64,000 nt of DNA from Myrica gale. Lineage: Eukaryota > Streptophyta > Magnoliopsida > Fagales > Myricaceae. A model generated the notes under the pieces. The model saw only the letters and a list, made by a program, of their open reading frames with translations, searched no databases and was not told the origin of the DNA. The stretch is taken from positions 11,333,001 to 11,397,000 of the forward strand of contig OZ005621.1 of the NCBI GenBank assembly GCA_963930655.1. The letters run 5' to 3'. The translations under genes were made by a program, and so were the position numbers. Shown here in pieces: positions 1 through 9,423 of this stretch (position 1 is its first letter; every line of letters begins with the position of its first letter).

Positions 1-1660
1 AAGTCTGCTGCTTGGCAAGAATTTGTTTGGTGTTATAAGATTATGACGAGCGAACAAGACATGCATTTCTTTCAAGTACGAGACCCGTGGTATTCTCTCA
101 AATAACAAGGGTTGGTACAAGAGGTTCTTCTTCGTGTGTGGCGAAGGGTGGGAATATCCTCCGAGGGAAGAAAATCCGGTTAGGGTTCAACAATCCTGGG
201 GAGTACCTTCAACTAGGTGTAATGCCTCTTACCATCTTACTCTTGCTTTTCTTATGTGTGCTTCGAAATATTTTATCCTTTGGTGGGATGATGTGATATA
301 GCTCGGGAAACACCAGATCTAAACCTGAGGAAGACTCGCGCATCAAGTGGGCAATGGAAGGCAAGCCTTGAAGCGTGGCTGAGTTGCTGCTGCTACTACT
401 GGCGGGCTTCAACATGTGAGCCTTTGTAGTCGACTTGTTGACACTGCGTTGGGTTGCTATGACTTGAGACTTTTTGCTGTGATTTGGGTGTGACTTGATC
501 ATTGAATGGTGTGATCTATTGTATTTGTTATGGTGTGTTGGTCCGTTGTGGCATGTGGGTCTGGGGGTCGGACCATCCTGTGGGTAGTTGACCGTGTTTG
601 GGACTAAAGCAATTCTATGTTATTTCCAGAAGCAAGGACTAGATGTAAGATGGTTAAGCCTAGAGGGGGTAAGAGAATCAAAGTCGTTCCTAGGGTAAGT
701 CGAGTCCCACTAGTTCTGGGGCAAAGTCTTCTGGTGCAGTTGTTGTCGAGACTAGGTCTGTTGCGGCTCGTCGAAGGGCAGTGAGCAGCGATGGTGTGGA
801 GATCATGCACGAAGTTCTTGCTCTTGCTGGTTCCTTGACTGACGGTCACTCTGAGCCCCGGACCCGTTCTCACAAGAGGCTTGCGTTAGTGGACGAGGAT
901 GAAGAGGAAGAGAGCAAGGATCCTCTCCTTTGCATTGCACGGAAAAGGGCCAGCATGTCACCCGAGCAAAGCAGTAGAGAGCATAAAGGTTTTGTTGGGA
1001 GGTCATCTTCCTCATCCTATAAAGGGTTGTCGTCCTTCAGTTTGGAAGATGGACTGGAAGTTATCAAATGATAAAGCGGGGTGGCTGGGCCTTTTGTAGA
1101 TCCAGCAGGGGCTTCAGAGTTGCCTTCATCTCGTGTGAATTTATTGGAGTGAGCTGGTGTGGAAGGTCCTAGCGTGTCAGGTCCGTCTGGTGCTAGTGTC
1201 TCTCTTTCTCCTATCCTAGAAGCGCTCGAGCAAGTGGAGAAGATGTTGCCAGAATTTTCGTCATTTGCGTCTGCCGTGGGACGGCTACTTCAAGACTTTC
1301 GAACAATTGTCATTAGGCTACAAGCCGAACAGGCTTTTATCTAGACCCAGCGCAATGTCTTTGAAGATTTGCTTTAGGTGTCAGGAAAGGAAGGAGATAA
1401 TATCTTGATCGACCGGGATGGTCGAGGTATTGTGGATATTGTTTGCGCATAGTTTCGTGTCTTGCGGTCGGAAGTCACCAAGTTGAAGTTACAACATGTT
1501 GGTGCAACTAGGAAAAAGGAATTGTCACTCGATATGCACGGCTATCAATCGAGTTGGAGCAGTTATGTGCTGATCGGTTGAGGATGGAGACAGATCTGAA
1601 GGCGAGCCACCTTGAGGCTGACCAGTTGAGAAGGGAAGGGCTAACAAGGAGTTGAGATAG
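1..1660 (+). pseudogene. Decayed plant-transposon ORF (gypsy-type 'Transposase_28'-like)
   Basis: A plus-strand coding remnant runs in from the left edge but is broken by stops and frame changes. About positions 96-230 read, in one frame, like the conserved block of plant proteins annotated as 'putative gypsy type transposon' (PF04195-like): NNKGWYKRFFFV followed by GEGWEYP. Around 781-1070 an acidic, Ser-rich stretch follows. From about 1159 to 1650 come Leu- and Glu-rich coiled-coil-like pieces, as in the C-terminal half of that family. It lies antisense to the minus-strand gag at 2605-3480. Extra ORFs, sometimes antisense, are known in Tat-lineage Ty3/gypsy elements, so I infer it belongs to the same element. 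No intact protein is encoded. The family call rests on memory of motif patterns, not on a search. Confidence 0.55.
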
Positions 1661-1680
1661 TTGACTAGCACTATAGCATT

Positions 1681-2065
1681 AATGGTGCACCGTAACATGG
1701 CACTGTAGTATTAAAAGTGTGTGCGGCATTGTAGCATAAATGGTGTACCGTAACATGGGGGTGTACATAACACTATAGCATAAAGGGTGCGCTCGACATT
1801 GTAACATAAAGGGGTGTACGCAGCACTGTAACATAAGGGTGCGCTCGACACTGTTACATAAAGGGGTGCACACAACACTGTAACATAAAAAGGTGCACAC
1901 AACACTGTAACATAAGGGTGTGCTCGGCACTGTAACATAAAGATGTACACAGTACATTGTAACCACTGTAACATAAGGGTACGCTCGGCACTGTAACATA
2001 AAATGGTACAAACTGCACTGTAACATAAGGGGGTGCACATTCATTGTAACAACATAACTCTGTAG
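1681..2065. repeat. Minisatellite, 25-27-bp units
   Basis: About a dozen head-to-tail imperfect units are built on CACTGTAACATAAGGGTG followed by a variable CGCTCGA or CACACAA end. Neighbouring units alternate between 25 and 27 bp. Two long open frames on the minus strand here are products of the repeat (recurring CYSV/TVLC motifs), not genes. The array lies between the minus-strand gag and the plus-strand ORF. Tat-lineage gypsy elements are known for variable tandem repeats in their 3' untranslated part. Confidence 0.85.
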
Positions 2066-2604
2066 AGTGTGGTGTGACAAAGAAGATACTTGCTCTTTAA
2101 TAACATGTCATGACGAAAGTAAATAATCTCAATGTAAAGTAACTTGTAATATGTACTTACTGATGACATCGCTTGAAGTGAGCTGCATTCCACGAGTGTG
2201 GAAGGCATTTTCCATGCATGTCCTCCAAGTGATAAGTCCCTAGGCGGGTGGTTTCCATGACTTTATAAAGTCATTCCCAGTTGGGGCGTGTCCTTGAGGT
2301 CGGTTCCATCAGGGAGCGTCGTGTTCTAGTATGAATCGACATTACTTTCCTTGCTCGAGAAAATACTCGATTTGTCGTTTAAGCTCGTAGCAATTGTCTA
2401 TGTTATGTCTGTGGTCTTTGTGAACTCACAGTATTTGCTCTGGTCTCACATTTCAGGCGGAGTTCTTAGTTTTGAAGGTCATTTGACACTTGGGTCCTGT
2501 TTTATATGCATCAGGATTTCTCTAGGGGCAGTGTTGAGAGCCGTGAAGGAACATCGCCCAGGAGGTGGTTGTTCGGGTCTTTATGCCACGTTGGGCGATC
2601 TCTG

Positions 2605-3480
2605 TCAATCTGTCACCGTTGATCTCGGAAATGGGCACGATTGGCGTCGTGATCCCTCATTTCCCTGTTGGTCGGGAGGTGCTACATGTAGTCGTACAGC
2701 AAACATGTCCTCAAAGTCCATGTGTTTATGTGTTTTAGTCATGACATCTGCAAAATTGGTCGAGGCTTTTCTCATTACGGTTTTGAGGAAGTCGCTCGGC
2801 AGGAGGCCTGTGATTAGAGACATTAGCTTGACCTCATCCTTAGGTTGGGAAACCGTCACAGCCTCACTATTGAATCGTGATATATAACTGCACAGGCTTT
2901 CCTTATGACTATGTTTGATGTTGAACAGGTAAGAAGAAGGACATTTGATCCATCGGTTGGATATGAAGTGGCTTAAGAATTGTGCGCTGAGGGTATCAAA
3001 GTCCTCGATAGTCCCGGCCAGTAGGCTAGAAAACTATCGTTGCGCTGATCCCTTTATGTTTGTGAGAATGCACGACAGAGGATGAGATCTGCATATGATT
3101 GGAAATGCATGTATAGACGGAATATCTCCAAGTGGTCGTAGGGATCGCTAAACCATCGAATAGGTCTATCTAGGGTGGTTGTAAGCATGGGGGCAGCTGG
3201 CATGAGAGTACTTTCGTCGTGAATGAGGAATTGCAAACGTTTGCTAGGACGGAGGAATCGCTGGTCTTAGGGTTCTCCACTTTTTTGAAGGAGTCAAATC
3301 TGCTCTGTCTGCCTAGCCATCTGCTCATGGAAGGTAGTCCGATAGCCGCTCGTCCCGTGTTGTTTGGGTGGAGATTGGTGAGTCGATTTGTCTGTGGTTT
3401 CTTTCTGTGAATGAGACATATGCAAACGCAAAGGGGACAAATGAGGTTTAGCCTACTGGAGCGTGTTAATTTGGTGAGCA
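2605..3480 (-). pseudogene. Ty3/gypsy gag fragment (outer element)
   Basis: The minus strand encodes a recognisable plant Retrotrans_gag domain. PYDHLEIFRLYMHF and the ADLILCRAFSQT block lie at about 3054-3150. After a one-base frame change near 3060 comes a second stretch with FISNRWIKCPSSYLFNIKH, SYISRFNSEA, LITGLLPSDFL and a motif like 'ADVMTKTHKHMDFEDMF' (about 3050-2650). These match the usual order of the domain (DHL.F, CRAF, W, F, GL, A..YI..E). The N-terminal part continues at 8385-8525 beyond a nested element inserted at 3481-3485. Further stops lie upstream of 3240. No protease or RT follows within the window: the minisatellite and an antisense ORF are found instead. That suggests a non-autonomous or deleted element. 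Confidence 0.75.
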
Positions 3481-3485
3481 AGGTT

Positions 3486-4730
3486 TGTGAGTCCTAGATT
3501 ACATGATTAAGGCAACCCAAGAGGGGCGTGAAATTGGTTTTCTAAACTTTTAGCTTAAAAACCCCAAAGATGTGTTTGCAAGTAAATACTACTTTAGCAC
3601 AAGTATATAATATGCGGAACAGTAAATAAGTGCTAAAGTAAGGAGAAGGGTAAGAGAAGCAAACACAATATTTTTAGGTGGTTCGGCAAACCCGCCTACA
3701 TCCACCCCTCAAGCTCCTTCACCGAACCTTGATATTTTCCACTATCTTCAATAGCTTTATACACTAGCTTCCAAGTGCTAGTGAACCGTACAAGTGTTTT
3801 TCCGGGATTAACACTCAAACCCACCAAGTGGTTTTTCTGGCTCACCACTCACAACCTCACCAAACTTGAGATATACACTCTCAAAGCTTCTTCTTTAGTG
3901 AACAACCTCACTAAAGGAAACACCTTTTTTTATAGGTAGATTGAGGAACAAAACTCTCTCAAAGAGTAGATATAAAAGTGGAAGTTCTATCTCTTAATTC
4001 ACACAAAGACAAGGATGTGAAAGTGTAATTTGTGTGAATGATATGAGAAATATGAAATAGGAAGGTTTAGAATATTTCTCAACCTATACAAATGATATGT
4101 GGTCGTTGGTTCTTCATCTTAGACGTTTTGGATGTGTATTTATAGGCCATATATGAAAACTAGCCGTTTATAGCCGTTGGGGGTCGATTTGACAATTTTA
4201 CCGTTGTACCGGTCGACCGCTTTATGTACCGGTCGACCGGTTCAAGTAGCCGTTGCCCAACGGTCATAAATTTGAATGTTGTCAATGATCGACCGCTTCA
4301 TGTAGAGGTCGACCGCTACAAAAAATTCATCGACCGGTTCATTTAAAAACATGTTTTTTACCACTTTTAAACATCCAATTTTAAAGACTTAATTCTCATA
4401 AGTATATGAAGGGTTTATGAATATATTTGGGTGTTTTGAAACCTTTAAAAACGTTTTAATCTTTCAAACAAAAGGTAAAACGGTTTATGGACGTTTTGAA
4501 AGATATGCAAGTGTGTGATTCAAATCCTTGTCAAATGTGGAATAAAAAGTTACAAGGATTATACCATAAGGTCTTGAAACTTCACTTTTAGCTCCTTGCA
4601 TCTTCTTGTTCTTCTTTCTTCAAGGTTTGACTCTTTTCGTCAAGTTGTCTTTCTCTTTGAAGATGTCCAATTTGTAAACTCATCCATTTATTGTAATCAT
4701 CAAAATCTCGATTGTGCACAAAAGCCAACA
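3486..4730 (-). repeat. 3' LTR of the nested SIRE-like element
   Basis: This 1245-bp LTR is TG...CA bounded and near-identical in order to 7136-8379. It contains repeated GTCGACCG-type palindromic blocks (ACCGGTCGACCG at about 4210-4240) also seen in the right copy and in the solo LTR at 11858-13094. Because the element is on the minus strand, this is its 3' LTR. Confidence 0.9.
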
Positions 4731-4744
4731 ATCTCCCCCCTTTT
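4731..4744 (-). other. Polypurine tract
   Basis: The minus strand reads AAAAGGGGGGAGAT immediately before the 3' LTR. This is the position and composition expected of the plus-strand primer of an LTR retrotransposon. Confidence 0.85.
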
Positions 4745-5552
4745 GATGATGAAAATAAAGTGATAGTTTTGGGATGACTCCCCCTATCTTTTGTAATTGG
4801 ACAAACATTTAAAACTAGAAGACAAAGCATTAGTAGCCATTGGATTCATAAAGAGTAATACATTAAAAAACATAATCCAATTCAAAAAGAGAATATATAG
4901 TCATCAAAACTATTAGCACATTTATCCCCCTTTGTCACATCAAAAAGACAAAGGACACATTTCTCCCCAAATATGCATTCTAAAAATAAAGGGAATGCAA
5001 GCATGTAGACATTTAAGAACTCTCCCCCTTTGTCAATCAAAAAGTGAATGCATGGATCTAATTCAAATGGTCATTTTTCATCCAAAATATCAAGTTTGGG
5101 TTTTAAGTGACGATCTCTTTGGCATGGTATAGAAGATGTCTAACGGGGACTCAAGAGTCCATCGCTATTACGATAGTAGCCCACCGAGTGGGTTTGTATC
5201 AACCTCTTAGCTACCAATGACAATTTAAAGGTCATTCTCAACCAAAAAGGTTTAAGCTCACAAAAACTTATCAAAGTTCATGACTTTTGTAAAAGTGTTA
5301 GCTTATAGAGATGTTTTATTTTGATAAATGCAAGAAATATGTTAAAAGGTGAAAATATTTGCATTTGTAAGATTTAACAACCAAGAAATCATCATAAAAG
5401 ATAATTAACCAACAATTAAAAACATATTCTCAATCTAGGATTTAGTTGTTACCAAAGGTTTTCCCTTTTAGCATATGTCCTTAAATGTCACAAGCCTTCT
5501 TGATAGGCAAGTTTCATTAAAGCACCATTTGTTGCTTCATCCTACAAGATAA
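4745..5552 (-). other. Non-coding 3' region of the SIRE-like element
   Basis: About 0.8 kb between the gag stop and the polypurine tract. No pol or env-like motif was recognised. On the plus strand it has many runs of TCCCCC and TTTGTCA. It probably replaces a deleted pol. Confidence 0.6.
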
Positions 5553-7081
5553 TCAAGAAACAATTTTTGGTACCCAAACCTTCTTGGGTCCTTCAATGTT
5601 AGTTTTTATTTCTTTTGGAACCCATGCTTTCTTGAGAGTCTTGCTCCTAAGCTTTTTTAATGCACAATCAAAAATTAGATGTCCATCTTTATTGCAAAAA
5701 TGACATGTTTGAGTAGGTGCATTAAATGATTTAGCCTTCACAAAATAATTCTTAAAATATTTTTGGTGAATTGAAGGCTTGTAGCCTAAGCCACATTTGT
5801 CAAAGACACATCTTTGACTACCAAGAATCAAATCTAAAGATTTCTTTCCTTGAGTAAACTTCTCAAGGATTTTGCTTTGAGAAATAATTTTGTTGTTCAA
5901 AACAACTTTCTCCTTTTCAAATTCTAAAACTTTTTGTTGGAACAAATCGTTTTCTAGCTTTAGATTCTTTTTCTCATTTTTCAAAGAATCAATATCATTT
6001 GAGATCAAAATGAGTTTCTTTTTCAATGATGTATATTTTGAACCTAATTTTTCAAATTGACATAAAAGATCATCAAAAGCATTTTGAAGCTCAATATATG
6101 AAGTTTCATGCTCATCATCGGAAGAGTGTACTTCATCATCATCCTCATCGGTATCCTCAAATGCCATGTAGCACATGTTGACTATTTCTCCATTTTCTTC
6201 TTCTTCTTCTTCTTCTTCTTCTTCGGAGAAGGAACTTTCATTGTTAGTCTTCCAAGATGTCTTCTTGTATTTGAGGCTTCTCTTTCCTTTCTTGCTTTTG
6301 AGGAAGTTCTTGAACTTTCTTGTCATCAAGACTATGTTTTCCTCTTTGTCATCCTCATCTTTCATTGTTGAAGATTTGAAAGCGATCCTCATCCTTTTCT
6401 TGCTCTCATCTTCATTTTCGAGCATTTGGATCTCATGGGTCATGAGTGATCCAATGAGCTCATCCAGAGGTAGCTTTGTGAGATCCTTGGCTTCTTGTAT
6501 GGCAGTCACTTTGGCCTCCCATGCCTTTGGTAGTGACCATAGGATTTTTCTCACCAAATCGGAGTTAGTATACGATTTACCAAGAGCATTCAAAGCATTT
6601 ATTATTGTGGTAAATCTAGTATACATGTTAGAAATAGATTCCTCGGGTGACATTTTAAATAACTCATAGTTATGAACGAGCATGTTAATTTTTGACTCTT
6701 TGACTCTTTGACTTGACTTGTTCCTTCATGAGTGATTTCTAGAGCATGCCAAATTTCCTTAGCATTTGTGCAAGAAGATATTCTATTAAATTCATTTCTC
6801 TCTAAAGCACAATAAAGAATGTTCATAGCTCTAGCATTTAAAGAGATTTTCTTTTTGTCTAGGTCAATATATTTTTTTTCGTTTTTAAGGGTTTCAACCT
6901 CTCCAACTTTCTTTGTGGGAATATGTGAACCATTCAAAGTGCATAACCATAAATCATAATCAATGGATTGAAGATAGATTTTTATCCTAGCTTTTCAATA
7001 TGCAAAATCATTTCCGTCAAAAAATGGTGGTCTAAGAGTGGAAAGCCCTTCAACTTGAGTGTTGAAGCTTGTAGTTGTCAT
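5553..7081 (-). pseudogene. Copia/SIRE-type gag, broken
   Basis: Reading the minus strand from the ATG at 7081, the order is typical of plant Copia gag. An N-terminal DUF4219/UBN2-type region comes first (PPFFDGNDFAY, then YLQSIDYDLW), then the UBN2 core (KEIWHALEITHEG; ILWSLPKAWEAKVTAI; LIGSLMTHE). Next are an acidic poly-Glu run from a TTC microsatellite (about 6191-6233), a long Lys/Glu/Leu coiled coil (about 6060-5850), and a CCHC zinc knuckle CHFCNKDGHLIFDC (about 5700). Long coiled-coil gags of this kind are typical of the SIRE lineage. Two lesions are visible. The codon at 6995-6997 is TGA where a Trp is expected. A tandem duplication of 8 bp near 6690-6712 shifts the frame between the N- and C-terminal parts. 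The ORF ends before any protease motif. Confidence 0.85.
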
Positions 7082-7120
7082 TCTAACTCAATATGTTTAA
7101 ATCTTGTATAAAGAGCACCA

Positions 7121-7134
7121 GTCTCTGATACCAA
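7121..7134 (-). other. Primer-binding site (initiator-Met tRNA type)
   Basis: The minus strand reads TTGGTATCAGAGAC one base after the 5' LTR. It closely matches the TGGTATCAGAGC complement of plant initiator tRNA-Met used by Copia elements. It fixes the orientation of the element. Confidence 0.88.
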
Positions 7135-7135
7135 T

Positions 7136-8379
7136 TGTGAGTCCTAGATTACATGATTAAGGCAACCCAAGAGGGGGGTGAATTGGTTTTCTAAACTTTT
7201 AGCTTAAAAACCCCAAAGATGTGTTTGCAAGTAAATACTACTTTAGGAAAAGTATATAATATGCGGAACAGTAAATAAGTGCTAAAGTAAGGAGAATGGT
7301 AAGAGATGCAAACACATTATTTTTAGGTGGTTCGGCAAACCCGCCTACATCCACCCCTCAAGCTCCTTCACCGAGCCTTGAGGTTTTACACTATCTTCAA
7401 TAGCTTTACACACTAGCTTCCAGGTGCTAGTGAACCGTACAAGTGTTTTCCCGGGATTAACACTCAAACCCACCCAAGTGGTTTTTCTGGCTCACCACTC
7501 ACAACCTCACCAAGCTTGAGATATACACTCTCAAAGCTTCTTCTTTAGTGAACAACCTCACTAAAGGAAACACCGCTTTTGATTGGTAGATTGAGGAACA
7601 AAACTCTCTCAAAGAGTAGATATAAAAGTGGAAGTTCTATCTCTTAATTTACACAAAGACAAGAATGTGAAAATGTAATTTGTGTGAATGATATGAGAAA
7701 TATGAAATAGGAAGATTTAGAATATTTCTCAAGCTATACAAATGATATGTGGTGGTTGGTTCTTCATTTTAGACATTTTGGATGTGTATTTATAGGCCAA
7801 ATATGAAAACTAGCCGTTTATAGCCGTTGGGGGTCGATTTGACAATTTACCGTTGTACCGGTCGACCGCTTCATGTACCGGTCGACCGGTTCAAGTAGTC
7901 GTTGCCCAACGGTTATAAATTTGAATGTTGTCAATGATCGACGGCTTCATGTAGAGGTCAACCGCTACAAAAAGTTCATCGACCGGTTCATTTAAAAACA
8001 TGTTTTTTACCACTTTTAAACACTCAATTTTAAAGACTTAATTCTCATAAGTATATGAAGGGTTTAGTAATATATTTGGGTGTTTTGAAACCTTTAAAAA
8101 TATTTTAATCTTTCAAACAAAAGGTAAAACGGTTTATGGACGTTTTGAAAGATATGCAAGTGCGTGATTCAAATCCTTGTCAAATGTGGAATAAAGAGTT
8201 ACAAGGATTATACCCTAAGGTCTTGAAACTTCACTTTTAGCTCCTTGCATCTTCTTGTTCTTCTTTCTTCAAGGTTTGGCTCTTTTCGTCAAGTTGTCTT
8301 TATCTTTGAAGATGTCCAATTTGTAAACTCATCCATTTATTGTAATTGTCAAAATCTCGATTGTGCACAAAAGCCAACA
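7136..8379 (-). repeat. 5' LTR of the nested SIRE-like element
   Basis: This 1244-bp partner of 3486-4730 has the same TGTGAG...CCAACA ends and is followed by the TSD AGGTT. As 5' LTR on the minus strand it should carry the element's promoter. I did not identify a specific TATA box with confidence. Confidence 0.9.
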
Positions 8380-8384
8380 AGGTT

Positions 8385-8525
8385 CTCCACGGTCTGAACC
8401 AGGTTGACCAACAACTTGTCGTTGTTGGGGACAGCATCCGGGTTTATCCCAGTGTTGTTATCAGGGATGAGTTCTATGTTCGTGACCGCAGGCGGCTGCC
8501 GTTTGGTATTTTAGCGAAAGAGTCA
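8385..8525 (-). pseudogene. N-terminal gag/leader of the outer gypsy element
   Basis: This sequence continues the gag region at 2605-3480 once the SIRE-like element and one AGGTT copy are removed. One minus-strand frame gives a Val/Leu/Asn-rich helix-like stretch ending LLVNLVQTVENL, as near gag N-termini. No clean start codon was identified. Confidence 0.45.
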
Positions 8526-8639
8526 TGGTGATGATTGAAAGATGCAAAGAAGGTGGTTAAAATCATTGTGGTGAACATAAAAGTGCTTGAATGTGGTTTT
8601 TTTCGAAGAATTTTCCACAGACAGTGTCAACTGATGATG

Positions 8640-9003
8640 CCAAAGATCACCAATAGCTAGAGTCGATCAGACCTGAAAGGGAACAAAGAGCAGGACGGTG
8701 TCGGATGTGAAGACTCTGATGCCTAAGTCAGATCTCAAGAAGATTTGAGTAGTGGATGGATAATTAAAGTTTAAAGAAAATATGAAGGGAGTATCTGCCT
8801 ATTTATATGTTGTGGGATTAGAGTCCTAAGGGGGTCTCAGTATCGTGAGTCGTAGGACTTCTTGAATATCCAAGAGGGAAAGTATGGGAGAACAAATTCA
8901 AATGTGTGCGGGTTGTGGGCCTTGAATGCGCTTATGGTCTTGGGCAGGACTACAGCTGGGCTGGTGTATTTCTGAGGAGTTGGGCCGGTCATATTATGGC
9001 CCA
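8640..9003 (-). repeat. 5' LTR (R-U5 part) of the outer gypsy element
   Basis: On the minus strand, a TATA-like CATATAAATAGG (about 8797-8808) is followed by CTGACTTAGGCATCAGAGTC and CATCCGACACCG. This is the arrangement seen at the transcription start and U5 of many plant gypsy LTRs. It leads to TTGACACTGTCTGTGG (about 8613-8628), a degenerate form of the TTGGCGCCGTCTGTGG primer-site region of such elements. The outer boundary is uncertain; about 9003 is chosen because sequence similar to 15155 onward begins at about 9014. Confidence 0.6.
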
Positions 9004-9013
9004 TTAGTTATGA

Positions 9014-9423
9014 ATGTATTATTTTTCAACCCCCAGAGACTTTGGTTTAAAATTTTTAAATTGTTCTCTTCTTTCAGTTACTTCCTTCCCGTGGTGGCAA
9101 CAACCAAAATTTTTTTTTTTGACTTGGAAGTCGACATTATATATTGGTTTTGTAGTGTTATTCGTTTTCAACCAATTGTGGGACCCGACAATTATAGTGT
9201 CATTGAATTCAAATTGTGTGGATACTAAGTCTAAATCGCCCAAATTCCCCCCTTATTCAAAAAAATCTATTTATTACAATTTTAAGTAGTCAGAGTGTGC
9301 AAATAATATTTATCCCATTAAATAAAATTTATAGTATTAGTTACTATAATTTGAAAAAACCAAATGAAAATATATGATAAAATTACCAAATTAAGAGAAT
9401 AATAGCACAATAATTTACCACTT
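9014..9423. repeat. Copy 1 of a duplicated non-coding segment
   Basis: It shares blocks with 15150-15705: ATTATTTTTCAACC plus CAGAGACTTTGGTTTAAAAT, TTACTTCCTTCCCGTGG, GACTTGGAAGTC, and later GTGCAAATAAT plus CTTATCCCATTAAATAAAAT and ACCAAATTAAGAGAATAATAG. The middle part is shorter here than at 15290-15570. No coding signal is seen. Confidence 0.75.

Larger units (their letters stand above)
3486..8379 (-). mobile_element. Nested LTR retrotransposon, Copia/SIRE-like, gag only
   Basis: A structurally complete element on the minus strand. The two LTRs (3486-4730 and 7136-8379) start TGTGAGTCC and end GCCAACA. They are flanked by a perfect 5-bp target duplication AGGTT (3481-3485 and 8380-8384). 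A primer-binding site complementary to initiator-Met tRNA (7121-7134) and a polypurine tract (4731-4744) are in the correct places for minus orientation. The only coding region is a damaged gag (5553-7081). Protease, integrase, RT and RNase H are missing, so it is a non-autonomous derivative of about 4.9 kb that would need pol supplied by a relative. It sits inside the gag region of an older Ty3/gypsy element. The LTRs differ at scattered bases and small indels, so the insertion is not very recent. Confidence 0.9.

Noticed and set aside
1681..2065. Possible CRISPR-like array
   Set aside because: There are no unique spacers; the whole unit is repeated, and the context is a plant retroelement.
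1679..2080. Two long minus-strand frames with recurring Cys/Tyr/Val-rich motifs
   Set aside because: They are produced by the minisatellite; both frames repeat the unit translation and have no family resemblance.
6108..6669. Plus-strand frames rich in Phe/Ser over the gag
   Set aside because: They are antisense shadows of the Copia gag and of the TTC run encoding its poly-Glu stretch.
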